Assembly: GCA_038237515.1 (NCBI GenBank)
Contig: JBBRYP010000082.1
Span: 1 to 14,532 of the forward strand
From: JBBQDZ01 sp038237515
Lineage (GTDB): Bacteria; Actinomycetota; Thermoleophilia; Gaiellales; Gaiellaceae
Direction of reading: 5' to 3'
DNA: 14,532 nucleotides
Shown here: in pieces, positions 1 through 5,776 of the stretch
Layout of the letters: the number at the start of each line of letters is the position of its first letter
Numbering within the stretch: the stretch's first letter is position 1
Position numbers and translations under genes: made by a program
Notes under the pieces: model-generated
Database searches by the model: none
What the model was told of the DNA's origin: nothing
Seen by the model: only the letters and a program-made list of their open reading frames with translations

Positions 1-80
1 CGGACCGCACGAGGATCGCTCTCCCAGGTAAAGAGGGCGTCGAGATCGCTGTCTGCGAACGTCCGAAGAGTTATCGCCAT
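1..80 (-). CDS. GNAT-family N-acetyltransferase, N-terminal part only (runs off left edge)
   Basis: Only the first 26 codons are in the window, from an ATG at 80-78 to the edge. The translation begins MAITLRTFADSDLDALFTWE and continues SDPRAV. This resembles the first strand and helix of RimJ/RimL-type GNAT acetyltransferases, which commonly start with a 'LRPFADSDLDA..WESDP' pattern. The family transfers acetyl from acetyl-CoA to an amine; the substrate cannot be guessed. No clear Shine-Dalgarno is seen upstream. A short intergenic repeat (135-169) lies upstream, before the end of the next minus-strand GNAT gene. Identification rests on N-terminal pattern alone. Confidence 0.55.
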   Translation of the reverse strand, partial: MAITLRTFADSDLDALFTWESDPRAV

Positions 81-134
81 AAGCACAGCCCGTCGATCGT
101 CTCCCGGCGCACTCAACGAGCATAGCGTCAGGGG

Positions 135-169
135 TCATTCCCGAACACTGGCGCAGCCGAGGGTTCTCC
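135..169 (+). repeat. short intergenic repeat, copy R1
   Basis: About 35 bases starting TCATTCCCGAACACTGGCGC match 1431-1466 at roughly 27 positions with one gap, and share a core with 898-920. It lies in the non-coding gap between two minus-strand acetyltransferase genes. It may be a mobile or recombinogenic intergenic repeat, or shared 5' flanking sequence of related genes. The stretch 81-240 shows nothing else recognisable. Confidence 0.4.
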
Positions 170-240
170 TAGCCGACGCTCGTGGACTTCGTTAGGCACG
201 CTGCGACCCGCCGAGTGCGCCGCCCTTCTCAGACCGGTCG

Positions 241-774
241 CTAGTACCCGAGAGCGTCGAACGCGGCCGGATAGACGATCCGACCGGCGAGGTCGGGGCT
301 ATATCCCGGGAGCCGCTTGACCATGAAAGCGTCGTCGGGGATCTTCGGATGCGGGGAGATGAAACCTAGCGCGCTCGCCTGCTCGAAGCCGAAGCAGGGA
401 TAGTACGCGGAAATGCCCTCGACCATGACCGCAGGCTCGCCTGCTTCTTCGGCGCGGCCGAGCGCGTCCCGGATCAGCCGTGCCCCCACACCGATGCGCT
501 GGCGGTCAGGCCGAACCGACACCGGCGTGAGATTGAGGATCCTTGTACGGGATCCGCCTTCAACGCCGACCCAGCTCAGCATCACGTGAGCAATCACACC
601 GGAGGAGTCCTCGGCGACCAACGCCAGCTCCGGAATGAACTGTTCCGACGCCCGAATGCGCTCGACGAACGACGCGACCTCGTCGGGGTGTCCGACGAAT
701 GCCGCGCGGACCACCTCCGCGATCACGGGATGGTCCGCGTCGCGCTCGGGACGGATGACGACACCCTCGGCCAT
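241..774 (-). CDS. GNAT-family N-acetyltransferase (YhbS/COG3153-like)
   Basis: A 177-residue protein, the usual length for a single GNAT domain. The N-terminus (VVIRPERDADHPVIAEVVRA) is the first GNAT strand and helix. The acetyl-CoA pyrophosphate-binding motif A is visible as VRPDRQRIGVGARLIRDAL at about residues 88-105. It is followed by a 'YYPCFGFEQA..GF' segment near 124-139, typical of the COG3153 group. The ATG at 774 is preferred because homologous folds begin there; an in-frame GTG at 819 would add 15 low-complexity residues. Neither start has a strong Shine-Dalgarno. The reading frame is intact. The acetylated substrate is unknown. Neighbours on the same strand are another GNAT and a VOC/GNAT remnant, so this may belong to a mobile pool of small enzymes. 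Confidence 0.85.
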   Translation of the reverse strand: MAEGVVIRPERDADHPVIAEVVRAAFVGHPDEVASFVERIRASEQFIPELALVAEDSSGVIAHVMLSWVGVEGGSRTRILNLTPVSVRPDRQRIGVGARLIRDALGRAEEAGEPAVMVEGISAYYPCFGFEQASALGFISPHPKIPDDAFMVKRLPGYSPDLAGRIVYPAAFDALGY

Positions 775-890
775 AGGTGGCGATGGTAATTGGGGCACGC
801 CGTTCGCGCCTCCGGCCACGCGCCCCCACGAACGCTAGGAACGGTGCTGGGTCGCGGTGATGCGTTCGGCATGACCATCGCAGCGCGATC

Positions 891-926
891 AGCGAGCATC
901 CCCGAAAACTGGCCCAAGCGAGCATC
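891..926 (+). repeat. short intergenic repeat, copy R2, with a 10-bp direct repeat
   Basis: AGCGAGCATC occurs at 891-900 and again at 917-926, flanking CCCGAAAACTGGCCCA. The enclosed core resembles R1 (135-169) and R3 (1431-1466). The right repeat overlaps the stop codon of the adjacent minus-strand ORF (925-927), so the repeat sits exactly at a gene end. The rest of 775-924 shows no gene. Confidence 0.35.
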
Positions 927-1182
927 ACGCGGCTAGCAGCTGGCGGTCCCCGTGGAAGACTGCTTCGACGTTGTTCCCGTCCGGGTCAATGACGAACGCT
1001 GCGTAATACCCGGCGTGGTTGACCTGGTCTCGTTCCACCGCCACGAGTGAAAGCCCCTCGCCTCGCGCTACAGCGTCGCGCAGGTCGTCGACGAGGTTCG
1101 CAACAACCTGGCCGTAATCTCCGAATGCCGCCAGATGCACTGCCCGCACGGACGGCCAATCGATCATCGCTTCATCGCGCAC
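925..1182 (-). pseudogene. chimeric remnant: GNAT N-terminus joined to VOC C-terminus
   Basis: This 85-residue ORF starts at GTG 1182 (an alternative ATG is at 1167). The first ~55 residues (VRDEAMIDWPSVRAVHLAAF and on to GLSLVAVERDQV) look like the start of a GNAT acetyltransferase. The last ~30 residues (HAGYYAAFVIDPDGNNVEAV followed by FHG) are the characteristic C-terminal strand pair of a VOC/glyoxalase-fold protein, whose 'DPDGN.(V/I)E' glutamate is normally a metal ligand. No family is known to me with this short fusion, and both domains lack most of their fold. I therefore read it as a deletion product that kept frame by chance. It could still be expressed. The open frame extends upstream to 1434, but those residues match nothing I know. 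Confidence 0.55.
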
Positions 1183-1313
1183 TCCACTCGCGCCAGGGTA
1201 ATCGGCAGGGAGAACTGAACGCGCTGTGCGCCTCTGGTGAAATTCCCGCACGCTCGCCCATTTCACGTTCGCGACCCTCGACGTCACTGCATCAGTGCCG
1301 CGAGGACGCGCGC

Positions 1314-1373
1314 ATAGATGACGACTTCGCCCCCGTACGCGACGACCCACGGTTCGAGGAGGCTCTTCGCTGA
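1314..1373 (+). pseudogene. possible C-terminal scrap of an unidentified protein
   Basis: In this frame the last codons before a TGA read IDDDFAPVRDDPRFEEALR. 'DFAPVRDDPRF..L' is a common C-terminal ending of TPR-type proteins. No start codon or Shine-Dalgarno fits, and the sequence 5' of it does not continue the pattern. If real, it is another gene fragment in the decayed zone. The identification is weak. The gap 1183-1494 otherwise holds only this scrap and the R3 repeat. Confidence 0.2.
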
Positions 1374-1430
1374 GCGCGTATGTCTCGACCCTCGACGAAG
1401 CTGAGGCTAGGGCTTCCGCGGCTCGGAGCA

Positions 1431-1466
1431 TCATTCCTGAACGCCGGCCCAGGCAGCGGTTGCTCC
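1431..1466 (+). repeat. short intergenic repeat, copy R3
   Basis: TCATTCCTGAACGCCGGCCC and the following 16 bases match R1 (135-169) and the core of R2 (898-917). Its right half (from 1440) is also the left end of the long direct repeat that recurs at 6726. This is the 5' flank of the truncated VOC gene. Confidence 0.4.
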
Positions 1467-1775
1467 CCGCTTCGCCTGTTCGATCGTTCGAGACATGAGC
1501 GTCGGGGAATGGGATGGTCGCTCAGAGTCTTCGACCACGTCCAAGTCCACGCCAGCGACTACCGCGAGAGCGCGCGGTTCTATGAGACGGTGCTGGCGGC
1601 GCTTGGGGTTCCGCGGCTCGCGAGCATGACGACTGGACCGACTTTACGGACCTGGCGAGTAGCGATGGTCGGACGGCCGGCGCCAATTCGGCACGTTCGG
1701 CCCCCGCGTCGTGGCCGTCCCCGCGCCGCGTGCTGTGCGGGTTTGAATAAGACATCTTGCTATCTGAAAATTTGG
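1440..1775 (+). repeat. long direct repeat, left copy (336 bp)
   Basis: Compared with 6726-7063 I count 8 differences: six substitutions and two single-base deletions in this copy (a T near 1526 and a C near 1621). The repeat covers the 5' flank, the VOC N-terminal gene fragment and a 3' tail containing GTTTGAATAAGACATCTTGC. After the shared AAAATTTGG the copies diverge: here the sequence continues into the 57-bp element at 1774, while in the right copy it continues into tRNA-Arg. Confidence 0.9.
1495..1723 (+). pseudogene. VOC/glyoxalase-fold protein, N-terminal half, frameshifted
   Basis: The ATG at 1495 opens MSVGEWD, then a missing T puts FDHVQVHASDYRESARFYET into another frame; that frame reads on as VLAALGVPRLA until a second missing base. 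The intact version at 6781-7002 shows the parental reading. FDHVQVHASDYRES..FYETVLAALG is the N-terminal beta-alpha-beta unit of a VOC (glyoxalase/bleomycin-resistance) protein, in which the His of FDHVQ is a usual metal ligand. Both copies stop matching the family after 'TDFTDLA', so the gene was truncated before the region was duplicated. No product is expected to function. Confidence 0.75.
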
Positions 1776-1799
1776 TCCTGAGAGGAAGACTCTCAAACC
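1740..1799. repeat. inverted heptamers GGTTTGA / TCAAACC at the first element junction
   Basis: GGTTTGA at 1740-1746 and TCAAACC at 1793-1799 are perfect inverted heptamers. They bracket the junction between the long repeat and the 57-bp element. The same pair recurs at 4529-4535 and 4637-4643 around the second copy, with a different spacer. Short arms can arise by chance, so the recurrence is the only reason to list it. Confidence 0.3.
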
Positions 1800-2113
1800 A
1801 CCCCTTCGGTGACCTCCTCCAGTGTCTCACGACACGTTCGCGCCGCCAAGCCAGTACTCAAGCCAAAAAGAGAGCAGGCTGGTCAGACGGTCGGCGGGCC
1901 TTCGGCACGGTCAGCGCAGCTGTTCTGGCCGTCCTGACCGAGTCAGGCGAGGAGATGCGAGCCAAGGCCATCCACGAAGAGGTTGAGCGTCTTCTTGGTG
2001 GCCCGGTCTCGCGGTTCTCGGTCTCCGACTTCCTCCTCACGCGCGCGAGGGCCCAGAACCCGCCGCTCGAGCGGACACGGCACGGGCACTATCGGCTCTT
2101 TCCGCCCGCGTGA
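1772..2113 (+). CDS. small winged-helix/HARE-HTH-like protein, paralogue 1
   Basis: The ORF encodes 113 residues from TTG 1772, the codon aligned with the ATG of paralogue 2 (a TTG at 1757 would add five). The first ~19 codons (VLRGRLSNHPFGDLLQCLT) lie within the 57-bp element and may be leader rather than protein. A variable basic linker follows, then GWSDGRRAFGTVSAAVLAVL and a compact domain with EEMRAKAIHEEVERLLG, SVSDFLLTRAR and RTRHGHYRL. The pattern 'helix, AIH..VE..LG..VS..SV..(F/Y)L, ..RT.HGHYRL' looks like a winged helix with a terminal beta hairpin, as in HARE-HTH domains. DNA binding is inferred. The frame is conserved against 4616-4981 (about 55% protein identity by eye) despite many silent changes, which argues that it is or was translated. 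It faces the operon ending at 2224. Confidence 0.65.
   Translation: MVLRGRLSNHPFGDLLQCLTTRSRRQASTQAKKRAGWSDGRRAFGTVSAAVLAVLTESGEEMRAKAIHEEVERLLGGPVSRFSVSDFLLTRARAQNPPLERTRHGHYRLFPPA
1774..1830 (+). repeat. 57-bp near-invariant element, copy 1
   Basis: This copy matches 4618-4674 at 55 of 57 positions, while the rest of the two genes is only roughly 65% identical by eye. It begins GGTCCTGAGAGG and ends CCAGTGTCTCAC. Arms GAGGAAG (1782-1788) and CCTCCTC (near 1812) pair with one mismatch here and perfectly in copy 2. Candidate roles are an RNA leader, a recombination site or a promoter/operator. It could instead encode a constrained N-terminal peptide. Confidence 0.75.
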
Positions 2114-2223
2114 TAGACGGAGCGCCGGAGCTGAGGGCGCGGGCTTGATCGCCCGTGGTGGTTGAAGTCGCTCGGTGATCGCCTACTGCGGTCGTTCGGC
2201 GTCGCGCTCGCAGCCTGCGTGTC

Positions 2224-2778
2224 TCAGGAACCGCAGCAACCGCATTGCCTTCCGGAGGCGCAGCAGGCATAGCCGCTCTTGCAGGAGCAGCACTCGGCGA
2301 TGTTGTTGCAGCAGATGTCTCCGCATTCGATCTCCTGAGCGGGGCTACATTTCGGACGCGGCTTCGGCGCCTTGCCGCCAGGATACTTCTTGGGATCGCC
2401 GCACTCGGAGCCTCTGCACTTCAGCACCTCCCGGTGCCACTTCAGCTCGGCGGAGGCCATGCAGCTTTCGAAGTCGGAGACGCCCCAGAGGGTGAGCAAT
2501 ATCCCCCCGACCCCTAGCGGGCCCACCACCGTGACCGCTACGCCTTTCAAAATGTTGTGCTTGCAACCGCTCGGTCCCACATCGTTGACCGTGTTGTGCC
2601 ATTCCGCTGCTGCGTCATCGTTGCAAGGTCCGAAGCAGGGCTCCGTCGGCGTGGCCCAGGCGCGTGGGGTGCGGAGGGCCGGAAGGGCCGCCGCGGCGCC
2701 GGCCGCCAGAGCGGCCTTCAGCACCGTCGCCCGGGTGTGGGGCCGCGAGAGACGGTCGAACCAGTGCTCCACGCTCAC
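2224..2778 (-). CDS. exported cysteine-rich protein (18 Cys), last gene of MauE operon
   Basis: The ORF encodes 184 residues from GTG 2778, which overlaps the stop of the upstream gene by four bases (GTGA). The N-terminus has a basic stretch (SRPHTRATVLK) then a hydrophobic run to about residue 34 and an AWA-like cleavage region at 40-42. It looks like a Sec signal, or a Tat signal that has lost its second Arg. There are 18 cysteines: scattered ones in the middle (48, 52, 72, 106, 121, 126) and twelve in the last 41 residues, including ICCNN, ECCSC, YACC, QCGCC. Residues 79-100 are hydrophobic. This fits a disulfide-rich or metal-binding secreted or anchored domain. No enzyme motif is recognised. 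Co-translation with a MauE-thioredoxin protein suggests its thiols are the redox partner's substrate (inference). MauA light chain is an alternative model, but I see no convincing TTQ-type pattern. Confidence 0.8.
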   Translation of the reverse strand: MSVEHWFDRLSRPHTRATVLKAALAAGAAAALPALRTPRAWATPTEPCFGPCNDDAAAEWHNTVNDVGPSGCKHNILKGVAVTVVGPLGVGGILLTLWGVSDFESCMASAELKWHREVLKCRGSECGDPKKYPGGKAPKPRPKCSPAQEIECGDICCNNIAECCSCKSGYACCASGRQCGCCGS

Positions 2779-3233
2779 CGCCCCTGTCTCAAGTCGCGAG
2801 CGCCCGCCCGGCCGAGCACGCCCGCCTTCTTGAAATGACGCTGCATGACGACGATCGAGGCGTCGACCTCGCGGATCTCTGTCGAGTCGAGCCCGCGGCG
2901 CCAGGCGTCCACGGCCGCCGCAGTCTCGGTCAGGGCGCTACGCAGGAGACTCTCGGCGCGCAAGCCCGTGTGGAGCCTCTCCAGCCGGTCGCGAGCGCGC
3001 AGAAGCTCCGCATGGATTTTCGCGAGGGTGTTGATCGCCGACCCGAGGTAGTCGAGCCGACGGACAACGTGCTTCATCGCGTAACGCTCGAAGGAGGCGA
3101 GGCTGACGAACTGCGCCCTGAGGAAGCCGTCCGACTCCTCGAGCGCCGCCTTGATCTCGCGCACCTTGCGCTCCTTCTCCGGCGGCAGCGACCTCGGGGC
3201 GTCGTCCGCGCGGCTGTCGAACCACTCCCTCAC
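2775..3233 (-). CDS. predicted all-helical protein of the MauE/Cys-rich operon, unknown function
   Basis: The ORF encodes 152 residues from GTG 3233. The start is fixed by context: it overlaps the stop of the MauE gene as GTGA (3233-3230), and the gene ends by overlapping the next start as GTGA (2778-2775). The open frame extends upstream to 3566, but that part is antisense-like shadow of the MauE gene. The sequence is charged and helical (PPEKERKVREIKAALEESDG; LLRARDRLERLHTGLRAESL) with long amphipathic stretches and no Cys, signal peptide or membrane segment. It resembles a cytoplasmic helical bundle or coiled coil. I do not recognise the family. Its place between a redox membrane protein and its likely exported partner suggests a scaffold, chaperone or sensor role, which is inference only. 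Confidence 0.75.
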   Translation of the reverse strand: MREWFDSRADDAPRSLPPEKERKVREIKAALEESDGFLRAQFVSLASFERYAMKHVVRRLDYLGSAINTLAKIHAELLRARDRLERLHTGLRAESLLRSALTETAAAVDAWRRGLDSTEIREVDASIVVMQRHFKKAGVLGRAGARDLRQGR

Positions 3234-4267
3234 TGCCTGCCCGCGTCCGCGTAGACGCCAGCGGCGAGCCCGGGCGCAGGAGGAGCGAGATCCTCGAGGA
3301 CGGCCGCAACCGCCTTCGCACCACTCTTGCGCTCCGCGGCGATCCTGCCTGCCGCATCGACGAGCACGGCGCCTGGCGACCCGTAGACGTGGTAGCTCTC
3401 GGCCACCTCGAACTCGTCCTGGAGCAGCACCCGGACGATCCCGTGCTCCTCGGCGTTCGCCCGGTTGTCGTGGACTGCGCCGTTGCTGATCAACGCGACC
3501 GGCGTCCCGTCGGGGTCGGCCTGCGCACGTCCGAGCGCGGGCAGCAGCGGGTTGCAGTGCACGCAAGCGGGATCGATGAAAACGAGGAGCACGCCGCGGC
3601 CCGCGGTGAGCAGGTCTTCGAGGGCGACCCTCTGGCCGTCGAGGTCCGGAAGGGCAAAGTACGGAGCGGGTTCGCCAACCGCGAGACCGTCATTGCCGGA
3701 GCCGTGCCCGGCTTCGAGAGCGGAAACGCGGTCGAGCAGCCGGCCATTCTGCCTGAAGAGCTGCCACGAGAAGGCCAGATGCGCCGCCGTCACGATGGCG
3801 ACCACACCCACCACTGCAGCGAGGGCCGCGTGACCACCGATCCACGCGAAGGCGCTTGCTCCGCCGTCGCTCCAGCCCGCGATCGTCACAAAGCCCGCCA
3901 TCGCCAGCAGCACCCCATTGCGACCGAGCGTCCCGCGACCCACCCGCGCCGACCCGAAGCTGCCGAAGCAATTGCAATCGACCGTCTCGCCGCGCACGAC
4001 AACCCGGACGAGCACAGCGGAAAACGCCGCCAGCAGGACGACGGCCGACAGCGCCGCCCAGCGTGCCGTCCCGACCGGGACCAGCATCGCCGCGACCGCC
4101 AACTCTGCGACCGGAAAAAACACGCCAGCCGGCTCCGCCAGACGCCCAGAAAGACCAAAACGCTCGAGCGCGTGACGAAATCGGCCCAGATCGGAAAACT
4201 TGGCGAGCGCCGCCACCGCGAAGACAGCGGCGAGCGCCAGACGGACGATCAAGATCGAGACGTCCAA
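3230..4267 (-). CDS. MauE/DoxX-like membrane protein fused to a thioredoxin-like (redoxin) domain
   Basis: The product is 345 residues from TTG 4267, preceded by GAGGGGG at a 7-base spacing. Longer starts (ATG 4300, TTG 4324) add an unusual N-terminus before the first membrane helix. Residues 1-170 carry four or five hydrophobic segments beginning LDVSILIVRLALAAVFAVAA, with the MauE signature CNCFG at 98-102. A linker leads to a periplasmic-type redoxin domain: VGEPAPYFALPDLDGQ (198-212), active-site CVHC (235-238), and a cis-proline region YGSPGAVLVD (295-304). MauE proteins help form disulfides in the methylamine dehydrogenase light chain; DsbD/TlpA-like redoxins move electrons to extracytoplasmic thiols. 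This is the first gene of a three-gene overlapping operon whose last product is an 18-Cys exported protein, so thiol oxidation, reduction or metal loading of that protein is the likely job. Confidence 0.85.
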   Translation of the reverse strand: MDVSILIVRLALAAVFAVAALAKFSDLGRFRHALERFGLSGRLAEPAGVFFPVAELAVAAMLVPVGTARWAALSAVVLLAAFSAVLVRVVVRGETVDCNCFGSFGSARVGRGTLGRNGVLLAMAGFVTIAGWSDGGASAFAWIGGHAALAAVVGVVAIVTAAHLAFSWQLFRQNGRLLDRVSALEAGHGSGNDGLAVGEPAPYFALPDLDGQRVALEDLLTAGRGVLLVFIDPACVHCNPLLPALGRAQADPDGTPVALISNGAVHDNRANAEEHGIVRVLLQDEFEVAESYHVYGSPGAVLVDAAGRIAAERKSGAKAVAAVLEDLAPPAPGLAAGVYADAGRQ

Positions 4268-4401
4268 ACCGAGACCCCCTCGTAGCGGCCACACAACCAT
4301 CTCCGGTTTCCCGATCCATGTCAATTCTAGGCCGATGCTGGCGATCCGCAGCCCGCCCTCGGGACTCGCCCAGACCTCATGTGCTCTGACATCTCGAGAT
4401 C

Positions 4402-4539
4402 ACGAGCGTCTGGGTTGCCGAGCACGGCTGGACGTACCTGAACGCGGCGATCGACTGCTGCACCCGCGAGACGTGGGCTGGTACCGGCGACCCCTTCGGC
4501 ACGGCTTCCGGTGCCCCAGGTAGCCCGCGGTTTGAATAG
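4402..4539 (+). pseudogene. IS3-family transposase remnant (start of the DDE domain)
   Basis: This frame reads TSVWVAEHGWTYLNAAIDCC followed by TRE. It resembles the first catalytic strands of the rve/DDE integrase core of IS3-group transposases ('D.T.VW..E.G..YL.AAIDC..RE..GW'). After 'TRETWAGT' the match is lost; a TAG follows at 4537. No upstream OrfA or downstream DDE acid residues are present and no terminal repeats are visible. It is a short relic just upstream of the second 57-bp element copy. Confidence 0.6.
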
Positions 4540-4643
4540 CAGCAGTTATTTGCCGCGAGGACACAAACCAAAAAGATGCCGCTGAGCAGCGACATCGTTG
4601 TGTTCAGAACAACAGATGGTCCTGAGAGGAGGACTCTCAAACC
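4529..4643. repeat. inverted heptamers GGTTTGA / TCAAACC at the second element junction
   Basis: GGTTTGA at 4529-4535 pairs with TCAAACC at 4637-4643. An extra CAAACC is at 4564-4569. The same heptamers flank the first 57-bp element copy (1740-1746, 1793-1799), although the spacer sequence differs completely. Confidence 0.3.
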
Positions 4644-4981
4644 ACCCCTTCGGAGACCTCCTCCAGTGTCTCACTCATCCCCGCCGCCAACCACGCCAGC
4701 GGCGGGAAGGGGCGGGTGCGGGATGGTCCGACGGGCGCCGTAGGTACGGAGTTGTCAGCAGCGCCGTCGTGGCCGTGCTTGTCGCCGCGGATTCCGAGAT
4801 GCGCGCGAAGGCAATCCATACCGACGTAGAAACGGCCCTCGGCGAACCGGTATCGCGCCACTCGGTGTCGGACTACCTCCTCAGTCGCTCCAAAGGCCCA
4901 AGACCGCTCTTCCTCCGAACCCGCCACGGCCATTACCGTCTAGCGGATTCTCCTGAGGTACGGCGTCTGGTGCGACGCTAA
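4616..4981 (+). CDS. small winged-helix/HARE-HTH-like protein, paralogue 2
   Basis: The ORF encodes 121 residues from ATG 4616; a TTG at 4598 would add six. It has the same architecture as paralogue 1: leader-like VLRGGLSNHPFGDLLQCLT encoded inside the 57-bp element, a basic linker, GWSDGRRRYGVVSSAVVAVL, then EMRAKAIHTDVETALGEPVS, SVSDYLLSRSK and LRTRHGHYRL, plus a ten-residue tail ending VRRLVRR. The domain resembles a winged helix ending in a beta hairpin, and DNA binding is inferred. Silent differences from paralogue 1 are frequent, indicating old divergence with selection on protein. No good Shine-Dalgarno precedes the ATG, so the true start might lie inside. The neighbour downstream is a convergent PIN-domain gene. 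Confidence 0.65.
   Translation: MVLRGGLSNHPFGDLLQCLTHPRRQPRQRREGAGAGWSDGRRRYGVVSSAVVAVLVAADSEMRAKAIHTDVETALGEPVSRHSVSDYLLSRSKGPRPLFLRTRHGHYRLADSPEVRRLVRR
4618..4674 (+). repeat. 57-bp near-invariant element, copy 2
   Basis: This copy differs from 1774-1830 at only two positions. Arms GAGGAGG (4626-4632) and CCTCCTC (4656-4662) pair perfectly, with TCTC/GAGA able to extend the inner fold. On the minus strand it reads as the C-terminus of an open frame (SETLEEVSEGVV then stop), so a coding role on the other strand was considered. It overlaps the start of the winged-helix paralogue on the plus strand. Confidence 0.75.
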
Positions 4982-5040
4982 CGGGTACTTCAGCAACGCG
5001 CGCATCAGTCCTCGCCGCGCTAGCTCGGAAGGAATTTCCG

Positions 5041-5058
5041 GGAGAGCCGGAGCTCTCC
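5041..5058. other. short GC-rich hairpin between convergent genes
   Basis: GGAGAGC-CGGA-GCTCTCC is a perfect 7-bp stem with a tetraloop, in the 116-bp gap between the stops of the winged-helix gene (4981) and the PIN gene (5098). No T-run follows on either strand. It might act as a shared weak terminator or RNA-end stabiliser, but the evidence is only the palindrome. Confidence 0.35.
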
Positions 5059-5097
5059 GGCGACAGGACGCTCGCGCAGGAGAACACCTGGCGATGA

Positions 5098-5505
5098 TCA
5101 GGGTGTACGCAGGGCGTCGACCGTTACGGTCTTGATAAGCCCGGCAACGGATCGCGCCAGCTTAGGGTTCGACGTGACAAGCGCGTCTGCTTGGAGTGTG
5201 GTCAGCGCCACGTACTCGGCGTCGTAGGTCGTCTCCCAGCCGAGTTGCTCCGCGATCTTCCACGCCTGTCGCTGAAGTGCTCTGTCTCCGAGGAACCGGA
5301 CTTTCAGCGACGCGGCATTCAGGCGCGAGACACGCTCCAGTCCTTCGGCCACTGAGATCTCGCCGTTTCGTGCCGCGTCGTACAGCGCCGCGAGCGCCTG
5401 TGACCGAACGAGCGTCGGCGCGAAAAGTCGATGGCTCGGCGCAACCTCAATATCCCCGGAGGCCATCAGTAGCAGCGTCTCGCAATCGATGACGAACCGG
5501 GCCAC
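5098..5505 (-). CDS. PIN-domain protein (VapC-like ribonuclease toxin)
   Basis: The ORF encodes 135 residues from GTG 5505; a TTG at 5511 would add two. VARFVIDCETLLLMASGDI carries the first PIN aspartate. The middle reads APTLVRSQALAALYDAARNG, and TYDAEYVALTTLQADALVTS holds the conserved 'D/AEY.ALA' acidic region. The length is typical of VapC. PIN-domain toxins cleave tRNA or rRNA with Mg2+. The usual 'T.D..LA' position reads TSNPKLA here, so a catalytic Asp appears replaced by Asn. No complete VapB-like antitoxin lies upstream; the in-frame upstream codons read LPLAENDIEFLDAARV, faintly like an antitoxin start. It may be an orphan or decaying toxin. Confidence 0.8.
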   Translation of the reverse strand: MARFVIDCETLLLMASGDIEVAPSHRLFAPTLVRSQALAALYDAARNGEISVAEGLERVSRLNAASLKVRFLGDRALQRQAWKIAEQLGWETTYDAEYVALTTLQADALVTSNPKLARSVAGLIKTVTVDALRTP

Positions 5506-5579
5506 GCGCAAAACGCTACATGCTCTTACTCGGGCGGCATCCAGGAACTCAATGTCATTCTCGGCGAGCGGCAGCGTCC

Positions 5580-5776
5580 GGTAGCTGGCGCAGGCTCGAT
5601 CGGCAGCGGCTGACTCGATTCCGAATGTCGTCCCGTAAGTGGTCTGACCATCCAGCGTTGTGTCGCCGCCGCCGACCGAGACCGTCGAACGTGACCTGAT
5701 GGGAGCGTGGCTTCGCCTCGATTGAGGTCTGTCCGTTCGCCGGTCGCCCCCAACGGCAATTTTGGAGGCGAGCTAG
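5580..5776 (+). other. non-coding 5' region of the IS110-type element (possible bridge-RNA segment)
   Basis: About 200 bases upstream of the transposase start carry no convincing gene. In IS110-group elements the left-end non-coding region before the transposase encodes the bridge RNA, so its position is right. Weak stems are visible, for example GACCT (5693-5697) with AGGTC (5725-5729). The left boundary is not identifiable. The remainder of 5512-5580 shows nothing clear. Confidence 0.25.

Noticed and set aside
175..240. CGTTAGGC near 188-195 as an integron attC core site
   Set aside because: No complementary core site or characteristic stem is found at the right spacing, and no integron integrase is in the window.
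1774..1830. 57-bp element as a CRISPR repeat
   Set aside because: Only two copies exist, 2.8 kb apart, with coding sequence rather than uniform spacers between them and no cas genes.
3234..3566. Upstream extension of the helical-protein frame
   Set aside because: It overlaps the redoxin domain in another frame and is Arg-rich noise. The GTGA overlap at 3233 gives a clean start.
3389..4285. Plus-strand frame of about 300 codons opposite the MauE gene
   Set aside because: It is a shadow of a gene with clear MauE and thioredoxin motifs; its own sequence has no recognisable motif.
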